In this document: positions 1 through 11,350 of the stretch, piece after piece
Layout of the letters: every line of letters starts with the position of its first letter
How positions within the stretch are numbered: position 1 is the first letter of the stretch
Assembly (NCBI GenBank): GCA_021804825.1
Contig: JAJZGX010000018.1
Span: forward strand, 1 to 36,035
Length of the DNA stretch: 36,035 nt
Reading direction: 5' to 3'
Origin: Pseudomonadota bacterium
Lineage (GTDB): Bacteria; Pseudomonadota; Alphaproteobacteria; Rhizobiales; Beijerinckiaceae
Made by a program: the position numbers and the translations under genes
Notes under the pieces: generated by a model
The model's database searches: none
What the model saw: only the letters and a program-made list of their open reading frames with translations
What the model was told of the DNA's origin: nothing

Positions 1-2
1 TC

Positions 3-62
3 GGGCCTTTTGCCGAGGCCTTTGGCGGGCCGCCGGCCGGGGCGGCAGGAGCCAGACCATGA
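3..62 (+). CDS. C-terminal end of an upstream gene (partial)
   Basis: The frame starting at position 3 is open to a TGA at 60-62 and encodes a Gly/Ala/Pro-rich tail (GPFAEAFGGPP, then AGAAGARP). Its stop overlaps the nadX start in an ATGA. That arrangement recurs in this window (nadX/pentapeptide, argD/argF/hslO, cbbE/cbbY), so I read this as the end of a gene co-translated with nadX. Nineteen residues are too few to name a family. The other two frames are also open across this short stretch, so the call rests mainly on the ATGA junction. Confidence 0.4.
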   Translation, partial: GPFAEAFGGPPAGAAGARP

Positions 63-832
63 GACTAGGGATGATCGGCCAAGGCGCGATTGCCCGCATT
101 GCGCTTGAAACTCTGCGCAAATGCCAGACCGCCAAAGCCGACGAGGTGATTATTCTGACGCGGGAAGGCGCGTCAGACCTGAAACTTCAGGATTGCAGCA
201 CACGCAGCGTCGACAGGCTTGAAGCGCTGATCGATGCCAGACCGCAGCTGGTATGCGAGGCTGCGGGCCATGAAGCCGTGCGCGCCTACGGTGTCGCGGT
301 GCTGAATGCGGGCATAGATTTTATCATCACCTCCATTGGCGCTCTTGCTGATGACGATCTGCACGAGCGCTTGAAAGCCAGCGCTGCCAGCACGGGTGCG
401 CGGCTGCTGCTGGCAACAGGGGCCATCGGTGGGCTCGATATTCTCGCTGCGGCCAAACTCTCCGGCCTGACCAGCGTCACCTATACCGCACGCAAACCTC
501 CAAGCGCGTGGGGCCTTGTGAACCAAAGCTGCGCCGAGGCCGTGGCGCTCTATGACGGCCCTGCTCGCGGCGCAGTGACAGCTTTCCCCAAAAACGCCAA
601 TGTCGCCGCCGCCATAGCGCTGGCCGGTATCGGCTTCGAGGCGACGAGGGTGCGGTTGCTGGCCGATCCCGGCATCGCCCGCAACATCCATGAAATTCAG
701 ATCGCCTCCGCCGCCGCCGATGTGCGCATTGAAATTGCCGGTCACGCAGCGCCTGATAATCCAAAGACGTCGCTCACCACTGGTTTCAGCCTCGCAAGAG
801 CCATTCTTGACCATCACGAGCGTCCTTCATGA
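59..832 (+). CDS. nadX: L-aspartate dehydrogenase (NadX family)
   Basis: A 257-aa protein of the DUF108/NadX family. Members oxidise L-aspartate with NAD(P)+ to iminoaspartate, the precursor that NadA uses for quinolinate and NAD synthesis, and so replace the FAD-dependent oxidase NadB. The N-terminal Rossmann motif is MIGQGAIA (residues 5-12). The family core LLLATGAIGGLD lies at 117-128, FPKNANVAAA at 176-185, and a NIHEI segment at 209-213 whose H211 is the likely catalytic histidine. NPKTS follows near the C-terminus. Length is normal for the family. The start at 59 has an AGGAG at 47-51. The 3' end overlaps the next gene by ATGA (829-832). No nadA or nadC is visible, so the link to NAD synthesis comes from the family. 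Confidence 0.9.
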   Translation: MRLGMIGQGAIARIALETLRKCQTAKADEVIILTREGASDLKLQDCSTRSVDRLEALIDARPQLVCEAAGHEAVRAYGVAVLNAGIDFIITSIGALADDDLHERLKASAASTGARLLLATGAIGGLDILAAAKLSGLTSVTYTARKPPSAWGLVNQSCAEAVALYDGPARGAVTAFPKNANVAAAIALAGIGFEATRVRLLADPGIARNIHEIQIASAAADVRIEIAGHAAPDNPKTSLTTGFSLARAILDHHERPS

Positions 833-1377
833 CGGCCCGGCGGGCCATCACCGCCGCCGCTGTGCGCGCTGCGCTGGGCGCGCCATTCCAGCATGGCGCG
901 GCGCTAGATTTTCGCCACTGCGACGTGGTTGATCGTCTCGATCTCTCAGGGCTCGTGCTGCCGGGTTGTGATTTCAGCGGCGCGCGGTTCTTCGCGGAAG
1001 TTTCCGCACGCAGCGCGGTCTTCAAGGGCCTGGCCTGGTTCCGCCACGCCCAGTTTGCGGCAAGTCTCGATTCTGCCGGGGCGCTTTTTGAAAGCGATGG
1101 TCGTTTCGATGATGCCGGCATCACCGGCATGGCCGATTTTTCGCGTGTCGAGTGTCGCGGCGTGCTGATGCTGGATCGCGCGCGATGTCTCGGCGATCTG
1201 GCCCTTGTCGACAGCCGCATCTTCGGAAATCTGTCGATGGCAGACATGCGTCTCGGCGGGCGGGCAGACTTCTCAAACCTGACCTGTTTTGGTGGGGTGT
1301 GGCAGGCGGGCGCGCAATTTGCCGAAAGGCCGCAGCAAGCCGGTGCCGAGATTTTTGGCCGCGCGCTCATGATGTGA
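829..1377 (+). CDS. pentapeptide-repeat-like protein
   Basis: A 182-aa protein with irregular five-residue periodicity. Segments such as LDLSGLVLPGCDFSGARF, VFKG-WFRHAQF, ADFSRVECRG and ADFSNLTCFGG follow the A(D/N)(L/F)xx pattern that builds a right-handed quadrilateral beta-helix. The repeats are loose, nearest the F-x-x-A-x-F variant, and run from about residue 35 to 165. There is no signal peptide or membrane segment, so it is probably cytosolic. Its ATG overlaps the nadX stop (ATGA), implying translational coupling, and parC begins 69 bases downstream on the same strand. Some pentapeptide proteins (Qnr, MfpA) bind type II topoisomerases. Whether this one does is inference from the neighbourhood only. 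Confidence 0.7.
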   Translation: MTARRAITAAAVRAALGAPFQHGAALDFRHCDVVDRLDLSGLVLPGCDFSGARFFAEVSARSAVFKGLAWFRHAQFAASLDSAGALFESDGRFDDAGITGMADFSRVECRGVLMLDRARCLGDLALVDSRIFGNLSMADMRLGGRADFSNLTCFGGVWQAGAQFAERPQQAGAEIFGRALMM

Positions 1378-1446
1378 CGACGCAGGCATGAGCGTGCCCG
1401 GCCCGATGCTTGCGGTAGACCATGACATCGGCTAGCCCATTGAGCC

Positions 1447-3693
1447 ATGGCAAATGATCAATCCAGCGGCGAATCGGGCGCCATCGATAGCGTCAACCTG
1501 CGCGATGCGCTGGAAGAGCGCTATCTCGCCTATGCGCTTTCCACCATCATGGGCCGCGCTTTGCCCGATGCCCGCGATGGCCTGAAGCCGGTGCACCGGC
1601 GCATTCTCTATTCCATGCACATTCTGCGGCTCGATCCTGCCTCCGCCTTCAAGAAATGCGCTAAAATCGTTGGCGACGTGATGGGTGATTTTCACCCGCA
1701 TGGCGATCAGGCGATCTACGAGGCGCTGGTGCGTCTCGCGCAAGATTTCTCCTCGCGCTATCCGCTGGTCGACGGCCAGGGCAATTTCGGTAACATCGAC
1801 GGCGATTCTGCCGCCGCCTACCGCTATACCGAAGCGCGTCTCACCGCAGTCGCGCAATTGCTGATGGAAGGCATTGATGAAGACGCGATTGATTTTCGTG
1901 ACAACTATTCAGCCGAAAAACAGGAACCGGTGGTGCTGCCGGCCGCCTTTCCAAATATGCTGGCCAATGGCGCGCAAGGTATCGCGGTTGGCATGGCGAC
2001 CTCGATTCCACCGCATAATCTCGCCGAACTCTGCGATGCCGCACTTTATCTCATCGGCCATCGCGATGCGACACCCGCCCAATTGCTCGAATTCGTGCCG
2101 GGGCCGGATTTTCCGACAGGCGGGATTATTGTCGAACCGCGTGCTTCCATCGCGCAGACCTACGAGACCGGCAAAGGCTCGATAAGGCTACGGGCGCGCT
2201 GGAGTGTCGAGGATCTGGGCCGCGGTACCTGGGTGGTGGTCATCACCGAAATTCCTTACATGGTGCCCAAGGCCCGGCTGCTGGAAAAACTCGGCGAACT
2301 GGTCAATGAGCGCAAATTGCCGCTGGTTGGCGACATACGCGATGAATCAACCGAAGACATTCGCCTGATCATTGAGCCACGCGCCCGCAATGTCGATGCC
2401 CTCGTCATGATGGAGGCGCTGTTTCGCAGCACCGATCTCGAAACGCGGTTCGCCGTCAACATGAACGTGCTGGTGGATGGCGTGGTGCCGCGCGTTGTCT
2501 CGCTCGGCGAGGCTTTGCGCCAATGGCTCGACCATCGCCGCAATGTGCTGGTGCGGCGCTCGCGGTTCCGGCTGGCGGAGATCGCCCGCAGGCTGGAAAT
2601 GCTGGCCGGGATGCTGATCGTCTTCCTCAATCTCGATGAAGTGATCCGCATCATCCGGGAAGAAGATGAGCCCAAGCAGGTGTTGATCGCCACATTTGCG
2701 CTGACCGAGGCGCAGGTCAATTACATCCTCGATACCAGGCTGCGGGCCTTGCGCCGTCTCGAGGAAATGCAACTGCGCCAAGAGCATGAAGACTTGGTCA
2801 AGGAGCAGGCGGCCATCGAAACGCTGCTCGGCGACGAGGCCGTGCAATGGCGGGTGATCAGCGCCGACATTCGCGATGTGCGCAAGAAATATGGGCCGGA
2901 GACCAAAATCGGCAAGCGCCGCACCAGCTTTGCCGATGCTCCCTCAGCCAGCGCCGAAATCATGGTGGAATCACTGGTCGAACGCGAGCCGATCACCGTT
3001 GTGATCACCGCCAAAGGCTGGATTCGGGCGCTGAAGGGTCACGTCGCGGACACGTCAAACCTCGCCTTCAAGGGCGATGATGCGCTGAAAATCTCGTTTT
3101 TGACCGAGACCACCGCCAAGGTGCTGGTGCTCGCCACCAACGGCAAGGTCTTCACCCTCGATGCTGCCAAAATTCCCGGCGGGCGTGGCCATGGCGAGCC
3201 TTTGCGCCTGATGGCCGACATCGACGAGGGCGCCGATATTCTGACCGCGCTGCCCTACAAGGCTGGCGTCAAGATGTTGATGGTGTCTTCGGACGCGCGC
3301 GGCTTTGTCGTCTCGCAAGATGAGCTTTTGTCCTCGACCCGCAAAGGCAAGGCGGTGCTGGTGACGGACGCCAAGGCAAGCGCGTTGCTGCTGGTTCCGG
3401 CCATGGGTGACCATGCCGCCCTGATGGGCGAAAACCGGAAATTGCTGGTATTTCCGCTATCGCAGATTGCTGAAATGACCCGCGGCAAGGGTGTGCGCCT
3501 GCAACGCTACCGCGATGGCAACCTTTCGGACGCCAAAGTGTTCAACCTTGCTGACGGCCTTACCTGGACCGACAGTTCCGCACGCACCTGGACGGTGAGT
3601 GCCATCGATCTCAAAGAATGGATCGGCAATCGCGGCGAGGCTGGACGCTTGCCGCCCAAGGGCTTTCCCAAGAACAACAAGTTTGCGGGATAG
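1447..3693 (+). CDS. parC: DNA topoisomerase IV subunit A
   Basis: A 748-aa ParC, the DNA-breaking subunit that works with ParE to decatenate replicated chromosomes. The winged-helix and tower region occupies roughly residues 1-490. The catalytic tyrosine is Y127 in [10 protein letters not shown], preceded by the supporting R126. The quinolone-determining loop reads [10 protein letters not shown] (83-92), with Gln88 where E. coli ParC has Ser80 and Glu92 in the Glu84 position. The C-terminal part is a shortened beta-pinwheel domain typical of alphaproteobacterial ParC rather than GyrA: the length is about 750 aa and I see no clear GyrA box (QRRGGKG). The ribosome site before the ATG is weak (TGAG), so the exact start is less certain. 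The gene ends 30 bases from the convergent cbbR. Confidence 0.95.
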   Translation: MANDQSSGESGAIDSVNLRDALEERYLAYALSTIMGRALPDARDGLKPVHRRILYSMHILRLDPASAFKKCAKIVGDVMGDFHPHGDQAIYEALVRLAQDFSSRYPLVDGQGNFGNIDGDSAAAYRYTEARLTAVAQLLMEGIDEDAIDFRDNYSAEKQEPVVLPAAFPNMLANGAQGIAVGMATSIPPHNLAELCDAALYLIGHRDATPAQLLEFVPGPDFPTGGIIVEPRASIAQTYETGKGSIRLRARWSVEDLGRGTWVVVITEIPYMVPKARLLEKLGELVNERKLPLVGDIRDESTEDIRLIIEPRARNVDALVMMEALFRSTDLETRFAVNMNVLVDGVVPRVVSLGEALRQWLDHRRNVLVRRSRFRLAEIARRLEMLAGMLIVFLNLDEVIRIIREEDEPKQVLIATFALTEAQVNYILDTRLRALRRLEEMQLRQEHEDLVKEQAAIETLLGDEAVQWRVISADIRDVRKKYGPETKIGKRRTSFADAPSASAEIMVESLVEREPITVVITAKGWIRALKGHVADTSNLAFKGDDALKISFLTETTAKVLVLATNGKVFTLDAAKIPGGRGHGEPLRLMADIDEGADILTALPYKAGVKMLMVSSDARGFVVSQDELLSSTRKGKAVLVTDAKASALLLVPAMGDHAALMGENRKLLVFPLSQIAEMTRGKGVRLQRYRDGNLSDAKVFNLADGLTWTDSSARTWTVSAIDLKEWIGNRGEAGRLPPKGFPKNNKFAG

Positions 3694-3723
3694 CGGTTTC
3701 GCGGCGCTGCGACAGTCGGGCTC

Positions 3724-4638
3724 TCAGGGCAAAAATGCGGCGCTCTCACGGCTCAGAAAATCCATGAGCCGTGCGGCCGGGGGCAGCATGTGGCGATCGG
3801 CACGGCGCACCACGAACCATTCGCGCAAAAGCGGCAAGCCGTCGACAGGCAAGGCCCGCAGCCTTCCTTGCTGAATTTCGCTGGCAACCGTGTGGCCGGA
3901 GATGAAAGCAATGCCCAGACCGGCCATGACCGCCTGTTTGATCGTCTCGTTGCTGTCGAGTTCCATGCCAAAGCGCGGTGCAATCTGCGCGTCTTCAAAC
4001 AACCGCTCCATCAGCAGGCGCGTGCCGGAACCTGGCTCCCGCGTGATGAAAATCTCGCCCGCGAGATCAGCCAGGCGCAAGCGTTGCCGTGCCGCCATGG
4101 CATGATCAGGCGCCGCGATGATCACATGCGGATGTGGCCCGATCCGGCATTTTTCGAGATCGATATCTTCCAGCGGCCGCCCGGTGATGGCAATATCGAG
4201 GGAGAAATCGCGCAACGCCGTCATGATTTCCGCGCGGTTGCCGATTTGCAGCTTGAGTTCGATGCCGGGGTTGGCGCGCGAAAAAGCACCCATCACCGCG
4301 GGCACGAAATATTTCGACGTCGAAACCGCTCCAACAGCGACGCGACCCCCTGTCGCACCCTTCATTGTTTCGAGCGCGGTCATGCAATCCGACAAGGCAA
4401 GATTGAATCGCCCATGCAGGTCCAGAAGCTCACGCCCGGCCTCGGTGGCGACAAAGCCATCCGGCGTGCGTTGCAGGATCGGCATAACCGCTAGATCCTG
4501 CAAGTTCTGCAATTGCAACGAGATAGCTGGCTGGGTGACACCAAGTTCCTGCGCTGCCGCCGTCAGGCTGCCGGTCTTGATGGTCGCGGCAAAGGCCCGC
4601 AATTGCCGGAGCGTGATGTTTTTCAGATGCGAGGACAT
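3724..4638 (-). CDS. cbbR: LysR-type regulator of the Calvin cycle operon (CbbR)
   Basis: A 304-aa LysR-family regulator. The N-terminal winged helix-turn-helix reads LRQLRAFAATIKTGSLTAAA then TQPAISLQLQNL. The rest is a two-lobe periplasmic-binding-like effector domain (about residues 85-300) containing SKYFVPAVMGAF, as in CbbR proteins. CbbR activates cbb genes and senses RuBP, NADPH or other cycle metabolites, depending on the species. Placement divergent to cbbF is the classical arrangement and supports the name. I chose the ATG at 4638, giving MSSHLKNITLRQL. An in-frame TTG at 4674 would add 12 residues, but both its context and the family N-terminus favour the ATG. Neither start has a strong ribosome-binding site. 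Confidence 0.9.
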   Translation of the reverse strand: MSSHLKNITLRQLRAFAATIKTGSLTAAAQELGVTQPAISLQLQNLQDLAVMPILQRTPDGFVATEAGRELLDLHGRFNLALSDCMTALETMKGATGGRVAVGAVSTSKYFVPAVMGAFSRANPGIELKLQIGNRAEIMTALRDFSLDIAITGRPLEDIDLEKCRIGPHPHVIIAAPDHAMAARQRLRLADLAGEIFITREPGSGTRLLMERLFEDAQIAPRFGMELDSNETIKQAVMAGLGIAFISGHTVASEIQQGRLRALPVDGLPLLREWFVVRRADRHMLPPAARLMDFLSRESAAFLP

Positions 4639-4757
4639 ATCAGAAATTCTTTCGCTGATCGTCAGATTTTGCAATTTTACTTATTCTGCCAACTCAGTCA
4701 AACCATGTGTAAATAATGATGCTGGCTCAAACGGCCGGTGCGGGTTGGGGGAAGCCT
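4639..4757. promoter_or_regulatory. divergent cbbR-cbbF control region
   Basis: This 119-base stretch separates the divergent cbbR and cbbF. It contains ATCAG (4639-4643), an 11-base spacer and CTGAT (4655-4659), a perfect interrupted inverted repeat. Inside it AGAAATTCT (4642-4650) is itself palindromic. CTGA-TCG-TCAG (4655-4665) forms a second dyad, and a further TCAG occurs at 4694. TTTAC (4676-4680) is mirrored by GTAAA (4709-4713). LysR regulators bind such interrupted dyads, so these are candidate CbbR sites. The assignment is inference and I could not identify convincing -35/-10 boxes. A Shine-Dalgarno GGGGGAAG (4747-4753) precedes the cbbF ATG. Confidence 0.45.
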
Positions 4758-5777
4758 ATGTCCATGACGCTGGAAGAGGTGCTGGCCAAAACGGCGACGG
4801 GCGAGCGCGCCGCGCTGGCATCGCTGATCTTGGCGATAGCCGGGGCCACCCGCGACATTGCCGGGCTGATCGCCATGGGCGCGCTGGCGGGCGCCATGGG
4901 GGCCAGTCTCGGGCAGAATGCCGATGGTGACACCCAAAAGGAGCTCGATGTCCGAGCTCAGGCTCTGATGATGCAGGCCATGATTGGCGGGCAGGTGGCG
5001 GCGGTTGCCTCGGAGGAACTGGACGATTGGCAAGTGCTCGACCAAGCGGGGGCTTATGCGGTCGCCTTCGACCCGCTCGATGGTTCTTCCAACATTGACA
5101 CCAACATTTCAATCGGCACGATTTTCTCGATCCTTCCGGCAAAGGGAGCTGAAAACCCCTTCACCGCGGCGGGTTCGGAGCAGCTTGCTGCTGGCTTTGC
5201 CGTCTATGGCCCGCAAACCCTGCTGGTGCTGACGCTCGGCGCCGGGGTCGATATTTTCACGCTCGATCCCCGCGATGGCGCCTGGCGTCGGACGCGGGCG
5301 GGCGTGCAGATTGCCCCCACAGCGAATGAATATGCCGTCAACGCCTCGAATTATCGCCATTGGAATGAACCGGTGCGCACCTTCGTGGATGATTGCGTCA
5401 GCGGAACCGAAGGGCCGCGCGAGAAGAATTTCAACATGCGCTGGATTGGGTCGCTTGTGGCCGAGGCGTTCAGAATTTTGACGCGCGGCGGCGTTTTTCT
5501 TTACCCCGGCGACATCCGCGCGGGCTATCGCGACGGGCGCCTGCGGTTGCTTTACGAAGCGCACCCCATTGCCTTCATAGTTGAACAAGCGGGCGGCCTT
5601 GCGTCCAGCGGTGACACCCGCATTCTCGAAATGCGCGCCACCACATTGCACCAGCGCGTGCCCTTGTTTTTCGGGTCTCGTGAAAAAGTCGCGCTGATCG
5701 AACGGCTGCACCGCAGCCAGCGCAGCGATACCGCACCCTCTCCCCTGTTCGGCCAGCGTGGCCTGTTTCGCGTTTAG
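4758..5777 (+). CDS. cbbF: fructose-1,6-bisphosphatase class I
   Basis: A 339-aa class I FBPase, hydrolysing fructose-1,6-bisphosphate (and in some autotrophs sedoheptulose-1,7-bisphosphate) in the regenerative phase of the Calvin cycle. The active-site signature DPLDGSSNID lies at residues 105-114. EKNFNMRWIGSLVAE and a GGVFLYPGD segment follow as in bacterial FBPases. I chose the ATG at 4758 because GGGGGAAG sits five bases upstream. An upstream in-frame ATG at 4716 would add 14 residues but lacks a comparable site. It is the first gene of the operon and ends 9 bases before cbbP. Confidence 0.93.
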   Translation: MSMTLEEVLAKTATGERAALASLILAIAGATRDIAGLIAMGALAGAMGASLGQNADGDTQKELDVRAQALMMQAMIGGQVAAVASEELDDWQVLDQAGAYAVAFDPLDGSSNIDTNISIGTIFSILPAKGAENPFTAAGSEQLAAGFAVYGPQTLLVLTLGAGVDIFTLDPRDGAWRRTRAGVQIAPTANEYAVNASNYRHWNEPVRTFVDDCVSGTEGPREKNFNMRWIGSLVAEAFRILTRGGVFLYPGDIRAGYRDGRLRLLYEAHPIAFIVEQAGGLASSGDTRILEMRATTLHQRVPLFFGSREKVALIERLHRSQRSDTAPSPLFGQRGLFRV

Positions 5778-5786
5778 GATAGCATC

Positions 5787-6659
5787 ATGTCCGTCAAACA
5801 CCCGATCATTTCCATCACAGGGTCTTCCGGGGCTGGCACAACCTCGGTGAAGAAGACCTTCGAGCAGATATTCCGGCGCGAGTCGGTCAATGCGGTTTAC
5901 GTCGAAGGTGATAGTTTCCACAAATATGATCGCATGGAAATGCGCACTAAAATGGCCGAAGAAGCCAAATTAGGAAATAAGCATTTCAGCCATTTTTCAC
6001 CTGAAACCAACTTGCTCGAAAAACTTGAAGCAACATTCAAGTCCTATAGCGAAACCGGCAATGGCGATATTCGTTATTATATCCATGATTCAGTAGATGA
6101 AGAAGCTCATGGTTACAAGGCTGGCACTTTCACACCTTGGAAGTCGATCCCCGAAAAAACAGATTTGCTGTTCTATGAAGGCCTGCATGGCGCAGTTGTC
6201 ACGGGCGACATCAATGTCGCGCGCTATGCCGACTTGAAGATCGGCGTCGTGCCGGTCATCAATCTCGAATGGATCCAGAAATTGCATCGTGATCGTTCGA
6301 CGCGGGGATATTCAACTGAAGCCGTCACGGATACGATTTTGCGGCGCATGCCGGACTACGTCAATTACATCGTGCCGCAATTCACCCAGACCGACATCAA
6401 TTTTCAGCGCGTGCCGACGGTCGATACCTCAAACCCGTTTGTGGCGCGGTGGATTCCAACCCCCGATGAATCGATGGTGGTGATCCGGTTCAGGAGTCCG
6501 CGCGGCATCGATTTTCCCTACCTGCTGTCGATGATCCCCGGAAGCTTCATGTCGCGCGCCAATTCCATTGTCATCCACGGTGCGAAGCTCGACCTCGCGA
6601 TGCAACTCATCCTCACCCCGATGATCATGCAACTCATTGACCGCAAACGGCGCGCCTGA
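5787..6659 (+). CDS. cbbP: phosphoribulokinase
   Basis: A 290-aa proteobacterial (class I) phosphoribulokinase, which phosphorylates ribulose-5-phosphate with ATP to make RuBP, the RuBisCO substrate. The P-loop is GSSGAGTTS (residues 12-20), followed by VEGDSFHKYDR and the FYEGLHG motif near residue 130. Length fits the octameric bacterial enzymes, which NADH activates and AMP inhibits. AGGAT (5776-5780) lies six bases before the ATG and overlaps the cbbF stop codon. The region around 5935-6180 is more AT-rich than its neighbours but stays in frame and reads as normal enzyme sequence. Confidence 0.95.
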   Translation: MSVKHPIISITGSSGAGTTSVKKTFEQIFRRESVNAVYVEGDSFHKYDRMEMRTKMAEEAKLGNKHFSHFSPETNLLEKLEATFKSYSETGNGDIRYYIHDSVDEEAHGYKAGTFTPWKSIPEKTDLLFYEGLHGAVVTGDINVARYADLKIGVVPVINLEWIQKLHRDRSTRGYSTEAVTDTILRRMPDYVNYIVPQFTQTDINFQRVPTVDTSNPFVARWIPTPDESMVVIRFRSPRGIDFPYLLSMIPGSFMSRANSIVIHGAKLDLAMQLILTPMIMQLIDRKRRA

Positions 6660-6686
6660 AGCGCCACCACTTTCTGGGAGCAAATT

Positions 6687-9262
<2,576 letters not shown>

Positions 9263-9274
9263 GGAGTGCAACCC

Positions 9275-9694
9275 ATGCGCATCACTCAAGGCGCCTTTTC
9301 GTTTCTGCCCGACCTCACCGACAAGCAGATTCAGGCTCAGGTTCAATATTGTCTCGACAAAGGCTGGGCGGTGAACTTCGAATATACCGATGATCCGCAC
9401 CCTCGCAACGTCTATTGGGAAATGTGGGGCATGCCCATGTTCGACCTCAAGGACGCCAAGGGTGCGATGATGGAACTGGCCGAATGCCGCAAGCAGCATG
9501 GTGATGTTTACATCCGTTTGTCGGCTTTCGACTCCAGCCACGGCTGGGAATCGGTGCGCCTGTCTTTCATCGTCAATCGGCCCGCCCATGAGCACGGCTT
9601 CAAATTGGCGCGCTCGGAAAAGAGCGGGCGCAGGATCGGCTATACCACGACGTCATACGCGACCCGCGAGCCGGAAGGCCAGCGTTACAAATAG
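9275..9694 (+). CDS. cbbS: RuBisCO small subunit, red type
   Basis: A 139-aa small subunit ([19 protein letters not shown]) that caps the L8S8 RuBisCO core. The length and the C-terminal extension after FIVNRP, running to about residue 139, match red-type small subunits, which carry a longer C-terminal hairpin than green-type ones. AAGGAG (9261-9266) overlaps the cbbL stop and lies eight bases before the ATG. A GTG at 9266 is also in frame but falls within the ribosome-binding site. A strong hairpin follows the gene before cbbX. Confidence 0.95.
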   Translation: MRITQGAFSFLPDLTDKQIQAQVQYCLDKGWAVNFEYTDDPHPRNVYWEMWGMPMFDLKDAKGAMMELAECRKQHGDVYIRLSAFDSSHGWESVRLSFIVNRPAHEHGFKLARSEKSGRRIGYTTTSYATREPEGQRYK

Positions 9695-9705
9695 TTTCAA
9701 GAGAT

Positions 9706-9742
9706 TGGCTACCGGGCGTCCTCCCTCTCCGCCCGGTAGCCA
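9706..9742 (+). other. perfect 13-bp RNA hairpin between cbbS and cbbX
   Basis: TGGCTACCGGGCG (9706-9718) pairs exactly with CGCCCGGTAGCCA (9730-9742) across an 11-base pyrimidine-rich loop. It begins 11 bases after the cbbS stop and ends 20 bases before the cbbX start. No run of T follows, so it is not a conventional intrinsic terminator. A likely role is to protect the 3' end of the highly needed cbbLS message or to limit read-through into cbbX-cbbE-cbbY. The pairing is seen directly; the role is inference. Confidence 0.75.
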
Positions 9743-9762
9743 GCCAGAACGGATGTTTTGCC

Positions 9763-10671
9763 ATGACAGCTGCGGAGCCATCCATAAAGTCCGTGCGATT
9801 GCGCGATGAGATCGAAGGGTCGGGCATCAATGAAGTGCTCGAACAACTCGATCGCGAATTGATCGGGCTGAAGCCGGTCAAAACCCGCATCCGCGAGATT
9901 GCATCATTGCTTCTGGTCGAGCGCGTGCGCCAGAAACTGGGTCTCACCGGCGAGGTGCCGACCCTGCACATGTCCTTTACCGGCAATCCTGGCACCGGAA
10001 AGACGACGGTTGCCATGCGCATGGCCGACATTCTGCACCGGCTGGGATTTGTCCGCCGCGGACAACTCATTTCGGTGACGCGTGACGATCTCGTCGGCCA
10101 ATATATTGGCCATACGGCGCCCAAAACCAAGGAGGTGCTGAAGCGCGCCATGGGCGGCGTGCTGTTCATCGACGAGGCCTATTATCTCTACCGGCCGGAA
10201 AACGAACGCGACTATGGTCAGGAGGCCATCGAGATCCTGTTGCAGGTGATGGAAAACCAGCGCGAGGATCTGGTGGTGATTCTGGCCGGTTATGCCGGGC
10301 GCATGGAAACATTCTTCACCTCGAATCCGGGCTTTCGTTCGCGCATCGCCCATCACATCGATTTCCCCGATTACGGCGAAGATGAATTGGCGGAAATTGC
10401 CCAGCTGATGCTGCAGCAGCAAAATTACAGCTTCAGCCCCGAAGCTGCCAAGGCTTTCGAGCGCTATATTGCCCTTCGACGCCAGCAGCCGCTGTTTTCC
10501 AATGCCCGCTCCATCCGCAATGCACTGGACCGGGCGCGGCTACGCCAGGCCAACCGGCTGGTCGCCGACCTTGACCGCGCGCTCACCGCCAAGGATATCA
10601 TGACACTCGAGCCGGCAGATATTCTGGCGAGCCGCGTTTTCACTCAAGGCACACCCGATCATGGCCCATAA
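9763..10671 (+). CDS. cbbX: red-type RuBisCO activase CbbX (AAA+ ATPase)
   Basis: A 302-aa AAA+ protein that remodels inhibited red-type RuBisCO by pulling on the C-terminal tail of CbbL. Walker A is GNPGTGKTT (residues 74-82), the pore loop GQYIGHTAP (112-120) carries Tyr114, and Walker B is VLFIDEAY (133-140). A sensor region and an arginine (NPGFRSRI) follow. In Rhodobacter sphaeroides the enzyme needs ATP and is switched on by RuBP. The ribosome site is poor (GGATG eight bases upstream), which together with the preceding hairpin suggests lower expression than cbbLS. The 3' end overlaps cbbE by 11 bases. Confidence 0.95.
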   Translation: MTAAEPSIKSVRLRDEIEGSGINEVLEQLDRELIGLKPVKTRIREIASLLLVERVRQKLGLTGEVPTLHMSFTGNPGTGKTTVAMRMADILHRLGFVRRGQLISVTRDDLVGQYIGHTAPKTKEVLKRAMGGVLFIDEAYYLYRPENERDYGQEAIEILLQVMENQREDLVVILAGYAGRMETFFTSNPGFRSRIAHHIDFPDYGEDELAEIAQLMLQQQNYSFSPEAAKAFERYIALRRQQPLFSNARSIRNALDRARLRQANRLVADLDRALTAKDIMTLEPADILASRVFTQGTPDHGP

Positions 10672-11350
10672 TCCGAACGAAATCCTCATTGCTCCCTCCA
10701 TTCTGTCGGCGGATTTTGCCAGACTTGGGGCGGAAGTGCGCGCCATTGATGAAATGGGCGCTGACTGGATTCATGTTGATGTGATGGATGGGCATTTCGT
10801 GCCCAACATCACCATTGGCCCCGATGTCGTGAAGGCCCTGCGTCCACACACCAAAAAGGTGTTTGATGTCCACCTGATGATCGCCCCGGCCGACCCCTAT
10901 ATCGAGGCCTTTGCCAAGGCCGGTTCCGATTATATCACGGTGCACGCCGAGGCTGGCCCGCATATCCACCGCTCCATGCAGATGATCCGTGGCCTCGGCA
11001 AAAAGGCCGGTGTCACGATAACGCCGGGAACCCATGAATCAGCGCTGGAATATCTGCTCGATTCGATTGATCTGATTCTGGTGATGACCGTCAACCCCGG
11101 CTTTGGCGGGCAGGCCTTCATTCATTCGCAGGTCGAGAAAATAAAGCGCATCCGCGCCATGATCGGCAAGCGCCCGATCCGGCTGGAAGTGGATGGTGGC
11201 GTCAACCCCGAAACTGCGGCGCTGGTGGCCGCCGCTGGTGCCGATACACTGGTTGCCGGTTCTGCGGTCTTCAAGGGCGGTACGCCCGATCATTACAAGG
11301 CCAACATCGCCGCCATCCGCAGCGCTGCCGAGCGCGCCCGTGCGAAATGA
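10661..11350 (+). CDS. cbbE: ribulose-phosphate 3-epimerase
   Basis: A 229-aa TIM-barrel enzyme interconverting xylulose-5-phosphate and ribulose-5-phosphate, feeding phosphoribulokinase. Metal-binding and catalytic residues are visible: H38 and D40 in [10 protein letters not shown]71 in FDVHLM, and D178 in LEVDGGV, with the phosphate loop VNPGFGGQ near 145-151. It starts within the last 11 bases of cbbX and ends in an ATGA overlap with cbbY, so the three genes are probably translated together. It could equally be called rpe; the operon context is the reason for the cbb name. Confidence 0.95.
   Translation: MAHNPNEILIAPSILSADFARLGAEVRAIDEMGADWIHVDVMDGHFVPNITIGPDVVKALRPHTKKVFDVHLMIAPADPYIEAFAKAGSDYITVHAEAGPHIHRSMQMIRGLGKKAGVTITPGTHESALEYLLDSIDLILVMTVNPGFGGQAFIHSQVEKIKRIRAMIGKRPIRLEVDGGVNPETAALVAAAGADTLVAGSAVFKGGTPDHYKANIAAIRSAAERARAK

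Noticed and set aside
5935-6180. AT-richer stretch inside cbbP as a sign of foreign DNA
   Set aside because: The reading frame and family motifs are continuous through it; local composition change within one conserved enzyme is not evidence of transfer.
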